Origin: Catellatospora sichuanensis
GTDB taxonomy: Bacteria; Actinomycetota; Actinomycetes; Mycobacteriales; Micromonosporaceae
Length of the DNA: 64,000 nucleotides
NCBI RefSeq assembly: GCF_007483665.1
Contig: NZ_ML660190.1
Location: 120,334-184,333, forward strand
Direction of reading: 5' to 3'
Under the pieces are notes generated by a model, which saw nothing but the letters and a program-made list of their open reading frames with translations, was not told where the DNA came from and searched no databases. The position numbers were made by a program, and so were the translations under genes. This document shows positions 15,546 to 25,110 of this stretch, in pieces (within the stretch, counting starts at the first letter, position 1; the number at the start of each line of letters is the position of its first letter).

Positions 15546-16750
15546 AGACCTCCCGCGCCCGCCTGCTCTGCGTGCTCCTGCTGGCCACCGCCGTCGGCCT
15601 GTTCATCGCGCTGATCCCGGGGCACCGTGGCTGGTTCGACGTGCTGGTCTACTACGGCACCGTCGACGACTGGGTGCACGAGGGCGGCGTGATCTACGAC
15701 TACCTGGTGCCGGGCACCCACTACGGCTTCACGTACCCGCCGTTCGCGGCCGTGGCGATGCTGCCGATGAGCCTGCTCGGCTGGCACACGGTCATCGCGG
15801 TGAACGTGGCGCTGACGGCCGTGGCCTGCGCGTTCCTGCTGTACTGGTTGGTCGATCCGATCGCCCGGGAGCAGCGGTGGCCGCGGCTGTTCGCCTTCGG
15901 GATCGCCGCGTGCCTGCTCGCGGCGTTGCAACCGGCTCGCGACACGGTCAGCTTCGGGCAGGTCAACCTGCTGCTCGTCGCGCTGGTGCTCGCCGACGCC
16001 CGGCTGCTGACGAGCGGTCGGAGCCGCTGGGCGGGCGTCGGCATCGGGATCGCCGCCGCGATCAAGCTCACCCCTGCGATCTTCATCGGGTATCTGCTGC
16101 TGGCCGGGCGGCGGCGAGCCGCCGTGATCGCGACCGGAACCGCAGCGGCCGCGACGCTGCTGGCGGCGCTGATCGCGCCGGGTCCGTCGTGGCGGTTCTG
16201 GACCGAGACGCTCGGCGACACCAGCCGGGTCGGCGACCTGTTCTACATCTCGAACCAGTCGCTGCGCGGGGTGATCGCCCGCCTGGACCCCGATTCGCCG
16301 CATCCGGTGTTCTGGCTGCTCACGGTGGTGGGTGTGCTGGCGCTGTGGGCTTGGCGGGTGCGCCGGGCCGCCCGCGCCGGCGACGTCTGGGGCGGGTTCG
16401 CGCTCACCGGTCTCGCCGCCTGCCTGGTCAGCCCGGTCACCTGGGTGCACCACCTGGTCTGGGTGGTGCCCGCGCTGGTCCTCGTGATCGGCGCGGGGCT
16501 GCGCGAGCCGGACCCGGCGCGCCGTCGGCGGCTGCTGTGGTCGGCCGGGGCCGCGTACGTGATCCTGTGCAGCAGCGTGGTGTGGCTGTGGTGGTACGAC
16601 TTCTCCGGCCCCGGGGGCTTCCTGGGCGGGAGCGCGTACGTCTGGATCACGCTCGGCCTGCTCGTCCTCCTGCCGCTGCGCTCGCCGACGCCCACCGTTC
16701 ACCGAGCGGCGGCGCAAGAGTCGATCACCGTACGCGCCGTCCGGTCATGA
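15539..16750 (+). CDS. GT87-type mannosyltransferase
   Basis: A 403-residue polytopic membrane protein of the GT87 (PimE-like, DUF2029) family. The first loop carries YYGTVDDWVHEGGVIYDY and GFTYPPFAAVAMLPM, with the conserved aspartate and the TYPPF motif. LTPAIFIGYLL and SNQSLRGV also fit the family. Such enzymes transfer mannose from polyprenol-phosphomannose to lipoglycans. Translation is coupled to the MptB-like gene by overlap. Specificity (alpha-1,2 in PimE) is only inferred. Confidence 0.8.
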   Translation: MVKTSRARLLCVLLLATAVGLFIALIPGHRGWFDVLVYYGTVDDWVHEGGVIYDYLVPGTHYGFTYPPFAAVAMLPMSLLGWHTVIAVNVALTAVACAFLLYWLVDPIAREQRWPRLFAFGIAACLLAALQPARDTVSFGQVNLLLVALVLADARLLTSGRSRWAGVGIGIAAAIKLTPAIFIGYLLLAGRRRAAVIATGTAAAATLLAALIAPGPSWRFWTETLGDTSRVGDLFYISNQSLRGVIARLDPDSPHPVFWLLTVVGVLALWAWRVRRAARAGDVWGGFALTGLAACLVSPVTWVHHLVWVVPALVLVIGAGLREPDPARRRRLLWSAGAAYVILCSSVVWLWWYDFSGPGGFLGGSAYVWITLGLLVLLPLRSPTPTVHRAAAQESITVRAVRS

Positions 16751-16801
16751 TGCCCGCACGCCGTCCGGTCACGGCGACGTGCGGACGGGCGGAGCGGATC
16801 C

Positions 16802-17737
16802 ATGACCATTCTCAGCACCATCCTGGGTCTGCTCGCGGCCGCCCTGTTCGCGGCGGCGGCGGCCTTGCAGCACCGGGTGACCCGGACCGTGGCGCAGGCC
16901 CGCGGCGACACCGCCGGGCACTGGCTGCCGGTGCTGGGCACGGTCGCCAGGCTGCTGCGCAGCCCGGTGTGGCTGGCCGGGCTCGGCTGCAACGTGCTGG
17001 GCTTCGCCGCGCACGCCTCGGCGCTGCACACCGGTTCCATCGCGATCGTGCAGGCGCTGCTGGCGGTGCAGCTGATGTTCGCGCTGCCGATGTCGTACAC
17101 CCGCACCGGCCGGCCGCCCGCGGCCCGGGACTGGCTGGGCACGGCCGCGGTCTGCGCGGGTCTGGCGGTGCTGGTGCTGACCCGGGGCGGCGTCGCGCAG
17201 ACGGTACGCCGTGAGCCGCTGCCCGCCGTGCTGCTGGCCGCGATCGTCCTGATCGGCGTGCTGCTGACGGTCGCCCGCAGCCGCCTCGGCCGCACCGCGC
17301 GCACCGCGCTGACGGGTGTCGCCGCGGGCACCGGGTTCAGCACGACCGCCGTGCTCACCGTCGTCGTCGCCGACCAGCTCGCCGTCCGCGGCCCGGTGAC
17401 GACCGCGCTGGACTGGCCGGTGTACGCGCTCGGCCTGTCCGGACTGGTCGCGGCGGTGCTGGCACAGGAGGCGTTCGGCAGCGGCTCGCTCCCCGCGGCG
17501 CTCACCGCGATGACCGTCGCCGATCCGGTGCTGAGCTGGTTGTGGGGCGCGCTGCTGTTCGACGAGGCCCCGCCGGCCGGACTGAGCGCGCTGTGGACGC
17601 TGACCCTGGCGGGTGCCGCCATCGCGGCCGGGGTGGCGCTGCTGGCCTACTCCCCCACGCTGCGCGTCGCTGCCGCAGGGCCATCCGCCGGCATCACACG
17701 CGCTGCCGGCCACGCGCCGTCGCCCGTCGAGCGTTGA
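16802..17737 (+). CDS. DMT family (EamA-like) membrane transporter
   Basis: A 311-residue protein with about ten hydrophobic helices in two halves (starts MTILSTILGLLAAALFAAAAALQH; second half AVLTVVVADQLAV..., ALTAMTVADPVLSWLWGALLF). This is the layout of drug/metabolite transporters. It lies 51 bp downstream of the mannosyltransferase pair on the same strand. Substrate unknown. Confidence 0.75.
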   Translation: MTILSTILGLLAAALFAAAAALQHRVTRTVAQARGDTAGHWLPVLGTVARLLRSPVWLAGLGCNVLGFAAHASALHTGSIAIVQALLAVQLMFALPMSYTRTGRPPAARDWLGTAAVCAGLAVLVLTRGGVAQTVRREPLPAVLLAAIVLIGVLLTVARSRLGRTARTALTGVAAGTGFSTTAVLTVVVADQLAVRGPVTTALDWPVYALGLSGLVAAVLAQEAFGSGSLPAALTAMTVADPVLSWLWGALLFDEAPPAGLSALWTLTLAGAAIAAGVALLAYSPTLRVAAAGPSAGITRAAGHAPSPVER

Positions 17738-17902
17738 CGACGCCCGGCGGGACGTTCGCACCGAGGCGAAGTCGCGGCGCACCGTCCGTGCCGAGGCGTC
17801 GCCCCAGCGCACCGGGCCGTGCCGAAGAGTTCCCGTACCGTTCGCCGGAAGTACGCCCGTTGCGCGCCGCGCCGCCGCCCGCGATCGGCCACAGTTGCCG
17901 CC

Positions 17903-19234
17903 ATGGCATGGGACCTGCACGACTACCGCCTGGTGACCGCCAGCGCGTACCCCGGCATGATGGCGCCGCTGACCGAACACCCCTCATGCGTCTGTGTGCT
18001 GTCCGGTGACGCCGACGGCGACCTGCCCGGCACCCGGGCGCTGTCGCTGGAGAAGCTGGACCGCGTACGCCGCCGCTGGCGTTTCGGCGACGTGGCCCGG
18101 CTGGCCGACTTCGTCCCCAAGGTGCTGGCCGAGACCCCGGCCGACGATCGGCCGATCCTGCTGGTGCCACCGCGCGCCAGCACCGCCTGGGAGAACGCCG
18201 CGGCGGCCTGGCCGGGCCGGGTGCGGCTGGCGGCCGGGCCGCTCGAGGTGGTGGAACGGCTCGCCGAGGACAAGGTCCATGTCCGCGCGGCATTGCAGGA
18301 TCTCGGCGTGCCGGTGCCCGAGGCACTGGCGCTCGACCGGGACGAGCTCGACTTCACCGCGGTGGCCCGGCGGCTGGACGCGCCGTTCATCGCACAGACG
18401 CCCAACGGCGCAGGCGGGCAGGGTACCTATCTGGTACGCGACGCCGCCGAGCTGGCCGCCGCACGGCACGCGTACCCGCACGTCACCCGGTGGCTGCTGT
18501 CCCGCTACGCCGGGGACGTGACGATCAACGTGGCCGGGGTGGTGCACGCCGACGGCGTCCGCCTGCTGCCCGCATCGTTGCAGATCAGCGGCATCGCGCA
18601 GCTAGGCTACGCGTTCGGCGGCTACTGCGGCAGCGACTTCGCCGTGCCGCGCGTCGACCCCGGCGCGCTGGCGCAGGCATACCTGCACACCGAGCGCATC
18701 GGACAGTGGCTGGCCGCGCAGGGACACCGCGGCCTGTTCGGCGCCGACATCGCCGTGTGCGGCGGCGACGTGGCGTTTCTGGAGGTCAACCCGCGCATCC
18801 AGGGCTCGTCGTGGCTGCTGAGCCGGTTGCAGGAGCGGCACGGTCTCCAGCCCTGCCTGAGGCAGCACCTGCAGGCGCTGCTCGGCGAACCGCTCGATCC
18901 GGCCGACGCGGCACGGCCGGTGCTCGCCACCTCGGGCAGCCACCTGCTGGTCCGCTGGACCGGGCCGGGCGGCGTGGTGCGGTCGGTGCCACGGCCCGAC
19001 TCGTATGCCGGGGTCCAGGTCACCGGACTGCCGGCGCTCGGTGTGACGCTGCTGGCGGGTGCGATCCTGGCCCGGCTGGAGTCCACCGCGAGCCTGTCCG
19101 AGCCGGACGGACGTGGCCTGCTGCCCGCCACTGCGGCGCTGGTCGCCGCGCTCACCGCGGCCGTCGCGGTCGAGCCGCTGCGCTCGCGGTCACCAGCGCC
19201 ACTGGGCGGGAGCCGGCATCGGGTGGGCGCGTAG
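17903..19234 (+). CDS. ATP-grasp domain protein
   Basis: A 443-residue soluble enzyme. A central ATP-grasp fold is marked by LAEDKVHVRAALQDLGVPVPEAL, FIAQTPNGAGGQGTYLVRD (nucleotide lysine region and glycine loop) and DIAVCGGDVAFLEVNPRIQGSSWLLS (metal-binding Glu and Asn). Such enzymes ligate a carboxylate, through acyl-phosphate, to an amine or thiol. The ligand is unknown and no natural-product cluster is adjacent. ATG at 17903 fits the start of homology. Its last 45 bp overlap the convergent membrane-protein gene. The 165 bp upstream hold two degenerate GCGCACCG...CCGTGCCGA repeats and no gene. Confidence 0.8.
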   Translation: MAWDLHDYRLVTASAYPGMMAPLTEHPSCVCVLSGDADGDLPGTRALSLEKLDRVRRRWRFGDVARLADFVPKVLAETPADDRPILLVPPRASTAWENAAAAWPGRVRLAAGPLEVVERLAEDKVHVRAALQDLGVPVPEALALDRDELDFTAVARRLDAPFIAQTPNGAGGQGTYLVRDAAELAAARHAYPHVTRWLLSRYAGDVTINVAGVVHADGVRLLPASLQISGIAQLGYAFGGYCGSDFAVPRVDPGALAQAYLHTERIGQWLAAQGHRGLFGADIAVCGGDVAFLEVNPRIQGSSWLLSRLQERHGLQPCLRQHLQALLGEPLDPADAARPVLATSGSHLLVRWTGPGGVVRSVPRPDSYAGVQVTGLPALGVTLLAGAILARLESTASLSEPDGRGLLPATAALVAALTAAVAVEPLRSRSPAPLGGSRHRVGA

Positions 19235-20560
19235 CCACCCGGCCGCCGACCGGGCCAGGCGGGCCAGCACCGGGGCGGCGAGCCAGGCCCAGACGACGCC
19301 GAAGAAGGCCAGCTGCGCGTACCGGCCTGCGGCCAGGTGGCCCGGCCAGTCGGTCAGCGGGTACCACAGGTCGCTCTCGACGACACCGAAGCGGCAGTAG
19401 TCCTCCTGCAGGTTCGCCTTGTCGTAGCAGCGCGGCGCGCCGCTGGACTCGAATACGCTGCTGTTCGCGCCGACCCACACCGACAGCGACAGCGCGCCCA
19501 GCAGCACCAGGTTCGCCCAGGCGCGGGTCTCGGGGCGGCTCAGCCAGACCGCCAGGGCCAGCGCCGCGGGCAGGACGGCGAGCAGGAAGAAGCGCGGCCC
19601 CCAGTACAGATCGCCGCTCCACGCCCACCAGTTGGCGTACACCGCGATCATGGCTCCGACGTAGATCAGCCACGACCGGTAGGCGCCCCACAGGTCGATC
19701 GCGTCCGGGTCGTAGAGCCCGCGCAGCCTGCGCCCGATCGGCAGGAACAGGCCCGGCACGAACCAGACGAGGCCCTTGCCGAACGAGAAGAGGATCGCCA
19801 GCACGCCCAGCGCCATCGGGTAGTCGAAGCGCTCGCCGGTGTACCCCTGGTCCAGCGGGTCGCCGCGGCGCAGCCACGCCTCCCCGAGCACCAGCAGCAC
19901 CGCCGCCACGACCGGCACGGCATACCGCAGCCGGCGCAGCCGCACCGCGCGGTCGGCGGCGGTCAGCGCGAGCGCCGGGATCGTCGCCGCGATGTTGGCC
20001 GTGCCGAACGCCATGCCGGCCCAGCCGAGCCGCCGCTGCCAGGGGTGCGTGGCGGCGAGACAGGCGGCCAGCACGCCGACGCCGACGGTCGTCGCCGAGA
20101 ACGTCTCGGCGTAGAAGTTCGAGATGTGCGCGGGGATCATGCTCCCGACGACCAGCAGCAGCAGGAACCGCCGGAGCAGCCCGGCATCGATCCGCCCCCG
20201 CAGTAGCAGGTGCAGCGCGAGCAGGCCGAGGGCGAAGACCGCCAGGTTGAAGTACGCCAGCCAGCCGTCCGGGCGGCCGGCCACCTGCCCCGCCAGCCAC
20301 ATCGGCGTCGCGAACAGCGGCCCGAGCAGCGAGTACCGGTCCTCGGACAGCCCTTCGCCGCTGAGCAGCTGGTCCAGCGCGTCGTAGCGGCGACGGGCGT
20401 CCCAGGTCACCTTGTGGTTGGCGAAGACCAGCGACAGCATGCCGATCCAGAACAGCGCCCATTCCACGGCCCGGGCGCGGCCGCACGGCGGCGAGACCGG
20501 ATCGCTGCCCGGGAGTGCGGCCGGTGCGGTCGTGGTCTGCTCTCGGGTCTCTGCGGGCAT
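19190..20560 (-). CDS. Large polytopic membrane protein, possible GT-C glycosyltransferase
   Basis: A 456-residue protein with roughly eleven hydrophobic segments. The first external loop includes KVTWDARRRYDALDQLLSGEGLSEDRYSLLGPLFATP, with several acidic residues as in GT-C enzymes. A late YWGPRFFLLAVLPAALALA segment is also conserved-looking. This suggests a lipid-linked-sugar glycosyltransferase, consistent with the mannosyltransferases nearby, but no family-defining motif is clear. It overlaps the ATP-grasp gene tail to tail by 45 bp. Confidence 0.6.
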   Translation of the reverse strand: MPAETREQTTTAPAALPGSDPVSPPCGRARAVEWALFWIGMLSLVFANHKVTWDARRRYDALDQLLSGEGLSEDRYSLLGPLFATPMWLAGQVAGRPDGWLAYFNLAVFALGLLALHLLLRGRIDAGLLRRFLLLLVVGSMIPAHISNFYAETFSATTVGVGVLAACLAATHPWQRRLGWAGMAFGTANIAATIPALALTAADRAVRLRRLRYAVPVVAAVLLVLGEAWLRRGDPLDQGYTGERFDYPMALGVLAILFSFGKGLVWFVPGLFLPIGRRLRGLYDPDAIDLWGAYRSWLIYVGAMIAVYANWWAWSGDLYWGPRFFLLAVLPAALALAVWLSRPETRAWANLVLLGALSLSVWVGANSSVFESSGAPRCYDKANLQEDYCRFGVVESDLWYPLTDWPGHLAAGRYAQLAFFGVVWAWLAAPVLARLARSAAGWLRAHPMPAPAQWRW

Positions 20561-20663
20561 TCAGCGAACCTAAGGAAGCAGCCGTCCACGACGCGACCGG
20601 CTTCGATTGCTGTTGGGTAACGGTCCACCGGGCGGGCCCAGGGGCGGGCTCCGCCCGATCGGA

Positions 20664-21269
20664 TCAGGCCTCCGCGGCGGTCAGCAGGCGGGCCTGCACC
20701 CGGCTCGCCGCGGCCCGCAGGTACGGCGCCCGGCCCACGTGGGCGGCCCCGTGCGGCGAGAACGCCCCGTGGCGCCGCAGCACCTCGGCCAACCGGTCCT
20801 CCAGGAACACCGGCTCCCCGCGTACCCCCGTGGTCTGGTCGGCGCAGGCCAGCGCATCGGTCACCGCCGAGCGCTCGTCGCCGAACTCGGCCATGCCGGC
20901 GACGCCCTGCGCGGCAGCCAGGAAGGAAGCGCCGGAGTGGTGCGCCACCAGCGCGCACAGCCGCACCGGCCAGCCCCTGCGCCGCAGCAGGCGGGCCCCG
21001 TCCAGCGGATGGAACCCGGTGTCGCGAGCCGTGGCGGCATAGCCGATGTCGTGCAGCCACGCCGCGCACAGCAGCAGGTCCCGGTCGGCCGGGTCGACGG
21101 CGGCGGCGAGGTCGGCCGCGCGACCGGCCACCCCGGCGGTGTGCGACCACCGCTGCGGCAGATCGACCAGCAGCTCGTCGGCCAGGCACATGGCCCGGGC
21201 GGGCACGAGACGATCGATGATGATCAGCGGCACGTCCGTGACGGTAGGCCGGTACGCCACTCTGCTCAA
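20664..21269 (-). CDS. HD domain hydrolase
   Basis: A 201-residue HD-superfamily protein. Histidine near QRWSHTAGVAGRA, the HD pair in LLCAAWLHDIGYAATARDTGFHPLDGA and a later VAHHSG form the metal-binding set. Such proteins are metal-dependent phosphohydrolases acting on nucleotides or similar phosphoesters. It is divergent from the zinc-ribbon gene. Substrate unknown. Confidence 0.8.
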   Translation of the reverse strand: MSRVAYRPTVTDVPLIIIDRLVPARAMCLADELLVDLPQRWSHTAGVAGRAADLAAAVDPADRDLLLCAAWLHDIGYAATARDTGFHPLDGARLLRRRGWPVRLCALVAHHSGASFLAAAQGVAGMAEFGDERSAVTDALACADQTTGVRGEPVFLEDRLAEVLRRHGAFSPHGAAHVGRAPYLRAAASRVQARLLTAAEA

Positions 21270-21474
21270 CCGATGTCGCCGACCGGCCTTCCACTGTTCG
21301 CCCGCTGTTCATCTGGCATGGCTGGACCTGCCACCGCACGGACACGGCCGGGCCGCCATCGACCGAACGCCTTGGTTGTTCGCTCCGCAACGATGTCCGA
21401 TCGGTGGGCGCACTGAAACCGTTACCGGTTTAACGTCCACATCGCACTGTCGGGCGATCACGGGAGAGCGCGCC

Positions 21475-21876
21475 ATGAGACCACGTCCATACGTGCGCTG
21501 CCGCGGCTGCGACCTCGTCGGGCCGGCCGAGCGCCTCGACTACGAGCTCAGCGACACCGGCGACGTCGACTGGGGCCAGCAGGTGACCTGGCAGTGCGCC
21601 GAATGCGGCTTCCTGGACTCGATCGCCTCGGATCAGGTGCTCGCTCTCGACGCCACGCACACCTGCGTCGACTGCGCGACGCACACCCCCTGCCCGGCCA
21701 CGGCCGCGCGGGTCGAGTGCGACCGGTGCGGCCTCATCGGGCTGGGCCCCGCGACCACCGACCCGGAGATCGCGGGACAGTTGCGGGCCATCGAGGCGCT
21801 GCACGAGATGGAACTGCGGGTGCAGCAGGCGCTGCGGGACAGCCGCGGCGCGTCCGACGGACCCCGCCCCGCCTGA
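21475..21876 (+). CDS. Small protein with multiple CxxC zinc-binding pairs
   Basis: A 133-residue protein with CxxC pairs at the start (VRCRGCDLVG), middle (WQCAECGFLD), then THTCVDCATHTPC and VECDRCGLIG. This gives two or three zinc ribbons followed by a helical tail (AIEALHEMELRVQQAL). GGGAGA precedes the ATG. It is probably a nucleic-acid- or protein-binding adaptor. I do not recognise a named family. Confidence 0.65.
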   Translation: MRPRPYVRCRGCDLVGPAERLDYELSDTGDVDWGQQVTWQCAECGFLDSIASDQVLALDATHTCVDCATHTPCPATAARVECDRCGLIGLGPATTDPEIAGQLRAIEALHEMELRVQQALRDSRGASDGPRPA

Positions 21877-22118
21877 CCGGCGGCCGCCGCCTGTGCACCG
21901 GCCGAGCGTCGGGGGTCAGCCGGTCGGCGCGCTCGGCGACCGACAGGACGACCGGGCAGGACCTCGCGCGCGGCGCGCGGCGCCGCGAAGCCACCCTGAC
22001 GTCGACCGCATCGCCCGGCCAGGCCCACATGGCATGATTCCCTGCGACGACGGCCGGGATCCGCCCGGCGGCGAGGATCGGGCCCGGCGGCTGCCGCGGC
22101 GGGAGAGGCGGCGACGGC

Positions 22119-23111
22119 GTGCGGACCGCGGTAATGGGAGCGGGTTCCTGGGGCAGTGTCTTCGCCAAGATCCTGGCCGAGGCCGGCGGCGAGGTGACCA
22201 TGTGGGCCCGCCGTGAGTCCATCGCCGAGGCGATCCGCACCACCGGCCGCAACCCCGACTACTTCCCCGAGGCCGCGCTGCCGCGAAATGTCACGGCGAC
22301 CGCAGACCCGGCGTCGGCCATGGCCGGAGCCGACCTGGTCGTGCTCGCGGTGACCTCGCAGACACTGCGCGCCAACCTCGCCGCGTGGTCCGGACTGATC
22401 CCCGCCGACGCGACGCTGGTCTCCCTGATGAAGGGGATCGAGCTGGGCACGACGAAGCGGATGAGCGAGGTCATCGTGGAGACCACCGGGATCGACCCGA
22501 GCCGGGTCGCCGTGGTCACCGGCCCCAACATCGCCCCCGAACTCGTCGTCCGCCAGCCTGCCGCGGCCGTGGTCGCCTGCACGGACCTGGCCCGGGCGAC
22601 CGCGGTACAGGAGGCGATCACCACGCCCTACTTCCGGCCGTACACCAACGACGACGTCATCGGGTGTGAGCTGGGCGGGGCGGTCAAGAACGTGATCGCG
22701 CTGGCTTACGGCATCGCCACGTCGATGGACCTGGGCGAGAACATCAAAGCGACCCTGATCACGCGCGGCCTGGCCGAGACGACCCGGCTCGGGGTGGCGC
22801 TGGGCGCCGACCCGCTCACCTTCGCCGGTCTGTCGGGGCTGGGCGACCTGGTCGCCACCTGCTGCTCGCCGCTGACCCGCAACCGCACCTTCGGCGAGCA
22901 CCTGGGCCGAGGGCTGACCCTGGAGCAGGCGCAGGCGGCCACCCGGTACACCGCCGAGGGTGTGAAGAGCTGCCTGGCCATCCGGGACCTGGCGCACGCG
23001 CACGGGGTGGAGATGCCGATCACCGAGCAGGTCGAGCGGATCTGCCACGAGGGCGTCGACCCGAAGGTCGCCCTGGCCACGCTGATGAGCAGGCAGACCA
23101 AGCCGGAGTAG
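22119..23111 (+). CDS. NAD(P)-dependent glycerol-3-phosphate dehydrogenase
   Basis: A 330-residue enzyme reducing dihydroxyacetone phosphate to sn-glycerol-3-phosphate for phospholipid synthesis in the cytoplasm. The N-terminal Rossmann motif is [19 protein letters not shown], followed by SLMKGIE and TGPNIAPE. The catalytic lysine region is [16 protein letters not shown], and [12 protein letters not shown] and SRNR-type LTRNRTFG complete the family signature. Length is usual for GpsA. The GTG start follows GGGAGAGG. It stands alone on the plus strand; the 242 bp before it hold no gene I recognise. Confidence 0.88.
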   Translation: MRTAVMGAGSWGSVFAKILAEAGGEVTMWARRESIAEAIRTTGRNPDYFPEAALPRNVTATADPASAMAGADLVVLAVTSQTLRANLAAWSGLIPADATLVSLMKGIELGTTKRMSEVIVETTGIDPSRVAVVTGPNIAPELVVRQPAAAVVACTDLARATAVQEAITTPYFRPYTNDDVIGCELGGAVKNVIALAYGIATSMDLGENIKATLITRGLAETTRLGVALGADPLTFAGLSGLGDLVATCCSPLTRNRTFGEHLGRGLTLEQAQAATRYTAEGVKSCLAIRDLAHAHGVEMPITEQVERICHEGVDPKVALATLMSRQTKPE

Positions 23112-23192
23112 CCGTCAGCCGGCGGGCTCCTGCTACTGATCGGCCGGGACGCGGGCGCTCCAGGCGACGCCCCCGGGACCGGGTCTCGGCAT

Positions 23193-23582
23193 GTGATCAT
23201 GGGCGGCATGACCATGGCTCTGCACAGCATCACCGTCGACTGCCACGACTGCTACGCCCAGTCCCTGTTCTGGACGAAGGTCACCGGCTGGCAGGAGGAC
23301 CCCGAAGACCCGAACAGCCCCGGCGACCCCAACGGCCGCCTGGTCGGCCCGCACGGCGTCAATCTGCTGTTCATCCCGGTGCCGGAGGGCAAGACCGGCA
23401 AGAACCGCGTGCACCTGGACCTGCAACCGCAGGAGCGCAGCCGCGACGAGGAGGTCGAGCGCCTGGTCGGCATCGGCGCGACGATCGTCTCCGACCAGCG
23501 CCGCCCCGACGGGCGCGGCTGGGTCGTGCTGGCCGACCCGGAGGGCAACGAGTTCTGCGTCGAGCGCGGCCCGCTGGGCTGA
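23193..23582 (+). CDS. VOC superfamily (glyoxalase-like) protein
   Basis: A 129-residue VOC protein. ITVDCHDCYAQSLFWTKVTGW begins the first half, NRVHLDLQPQERSRDEEVERL starts the second and VVLADPEGNEFCVERG closes it. This short single-unit type is common in actinomycetes and mostly uncharacterised. An internal ATG a few codons in (MTMALHS) is an alternative start. It lies downstream of gpsA on the same strand without evident coupling. Confidence 0.78.
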   Translation: MIMGGMTMALHSITVDCHDCYAQSLFWTKVTGWQEDPEDPNSPGDPNGRLVGPHGVNLLFIPVPEGKTGKNRVHLDLQPQERSRDEEVERLVGIGATIVSDQRRPDGRGWVVLADPEGNEFCVERGPLG

Positions 23583-23592
23583 CCGGAACGGG

Positions 23593-23611
23593 GGCCGGCG
23601 ACGCGCCGGCC
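23593..23611. terminator. Hairpin between convergent genes
   Basis: GGCCGGCG and CGCCGGCC form an 8-bp stem around a 3-nt loop, 10 bp after the VOC stop. No strong U tract follows, as is common for actinobacterial terminators. Confidence 0.5.
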
Positions 23612-23629
23612 ACCGTCGTCATGCCTGCG

Positions 23630-23776
23630 TCAGCAGGGCGCCGCGGTGTACGTCTGTCCCTGCAGGAAGACGTTGCCGGGCACGCCGCAGATCTGCGGGA
23701 TGTGGTCGAGACCCTTGATGAAGCCGCCGCCGCTGATCGGGTCGGCGGTGCTGTCCGGCACCGCGACCTCGAAGTG
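23630..23776 (-). pseudogene. C-terminal remnant of an exported protein
   Basis: A minus-strand frame of about 48 codons has excellent G/C third-position bias and ends naturally in TGA. Its product reads HFEVAVPDSTADPISG..., then PQICGVPGNVFLQG and TYTAAPC, with two cysteines as in a secreted protein. It has no start codon of its own and runs out of frame into the YkvA gene. It looks like the tail of a gene whose 5' part was deleted. The parent family is not recognised. Confidence 0.4.
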
Positions 23777-23787
23777 CAGGCGCCGGA

Positions 23788-24198
23788 TCAGCCGGGCCGC
23801 CTGCCCAGCCCGGCCAGCCGGGTGAGCGCCGTGAAGCCGTCGTCGGTGCCCGGCCAGTGCCGGCGGACCGCGTCCAGCCCCGCGCGGCGCACCACCGAGC
23901 GCAGCACCAGCGCGACGATGATCGCGTCGTCGGCGTACCCGATGATCGGCACAAAGTCGGGGATCAGGTCGAACGGCACGGCCAGATACGCCATCAGCAG
24001 CGCCAGCCGGACGCGCACGCCCCGCGGCAGGGTGCGGTCGGCGGCCAGCCGGCGCAGCAGCCGCAGCAGGTCCGGCAGCAGCCGCACCGCCTCGGCCAGC
24101 AGCGGCCCCTTCGGCCGGGCCAGCAGCAGGCCCACGACCAGCAGCAGCCACGACGCCAGCAGCGCCACGCCGAGGCCGATCAGCAGGTCCCGGCCCAC
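23788..24198 (-). CDS. YkvA family (DUF1232) membrane protein
   Basis: A 136-residue protein from GTG 24198. An N-terminal hydrophobic helix (LLIGLGVALLASWLLLVVGLLLA) precedes a Leu/Arg-rich amphipathic stretch. The DUF1232 core follows: YLAVPFDLIPDFVPIIGYADDAIIVALVLRSV, with the diagnostic PxDLIPDxxPxxGxxDD pattern. Function unknown; members are small membrane-associated proteins. It starts 9 bp after the aldo/keto reductase stop, probably in one operon. Confidence 0.78.
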   Translation of the reverse strand: MGRDLLIGLGVALLASWLLLVVGLLLARPKGPLLAEAVRLLPDLLRLLRRLAADRTLPRGVRVRLALLMAYLAVPFDLIPDFVPIIGYADDAIIVALVLRSVVRRAGLDAVRRHWPGTDDGFTALTRLAGLGRRPG

Positions 24199-24206
24199 GG
24201 CGGCGC

Positions 24207-25037
24207 TCAGTGTCCGACGAGGTCGGAGTCCACCGCCGCCCGCTCTCCCTGGTCGAGGCCCGAGATCCGGTCCATCTCCGGCTCGCTCAGCGCGAAGTCG
24301 AAGACGGCCAGGTTGTCGCGCATCCGCTGCGGATCGGCCGACTTCGGCACCGCGGTCAGCCCCAGCTGAAGGTGCCAGCGCAGCACGATCTGCGCCGGGC
24401 TGCGCCCGTGACCGGCCGCGACCTCTCCGATCACCGGATCGGCCAGCAGTTCCCGCCCCTGGCCGAGCGGGCTCCACGACTGCGTGACGATGCCGTGTTC
24501 GGCGTGGTAGGCGCGCGGCAGCTTGCGGGCGATACGCGGGCTGAGCTGCACCTGGTTGACGTCAGGCAGCACCCCGGTCTCGGCGCGCAGCCGTTCCAGG
24601 TGGGCCGGCTTGAAGTTCGACACGCCCACGGCGCGCAACCGGCCCTCCGCCAACAGCGCGACCATACCCTTCCAGGCATCGACGTAGCGGTCCTGCTCGG
24701 GGTTGGGCCAGTGGATCATCAGCAGGTCGACGTAGTCGACGCCGAGCCGGCCGGCGGACGCGTCGAACGCCCGGCGCACCAGGTCGCGGCCATGCCAGCG
24801 GGCATTGAACTTGCTGGTGACGAACAGCTCCTCCCGGGGAAGGCCGGCGTTCCGCATGCCCTGCCCGACGCCACGCTCGTTGCCGTAGTTCTCCGCCGTG
24901 TCGAAGAGCCGGTAACCCGCCTCGACGGCCTGCACCACGCAGCTCGCGGCCTGGGCGTCGTCCATCGGCCAGGTGCCCAGCCCGATGCGCGGCATCACCG
25001 CGCCGTGCGTGAGCTTCACCGTCGTCTCGTTGGTCAT
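24207..25037 (-). CDS. Aldo/keto reductase
   Basis: A 276-residue NADPH-dependent TIM-barrel oxidoreductase reducing aldehydes or ketones. The catalytic tetrad is visible as D46 and Y51 (LFDTAENYGNE), K76 (TSKFN) and H109 (LLMIHWPNP). The cofactor site near the C-terminus reads AVPKSADPQRMRDNL. Length and motifs match the 2,5-diketo-D-gluconate-reductase-like group. It is followed closely by the YkvA gene. Substrate unknown. Confidence 0.88.
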   Translation of the reverse strand: MTNETTVKLTHGAVMPRIGLGTWPMDDAQAASCVVQAVEAGYRLFDTAENYGNERGVGQGMRNAGLPREELFVTSKFNARWHGRDLVRRAFDASAGRLGVDYVDLLMIHWPNPEQDRYVDAWKGMVALLAEGRLRAVGVSNFKPAHLERLRAETGVLPDVNQVQLSPRIARKLPRAYHAEHGIVTQSWSPLGQGRELLADPVIGEVAAGHGRSPAQIVLRWHLQLGLTAVPKSADPQRMRDNLAVFDFALSEPEMDRISGLDQGERAAVDSDLVGH

Positions 25038-25110
25038 ACCGCCATCCTCGCGCTCGAGCGTCCTGCCGTCACCTGCGGTCCCCCCTGGCCCGACCGGCGG
25101 CCCGCCCGGG

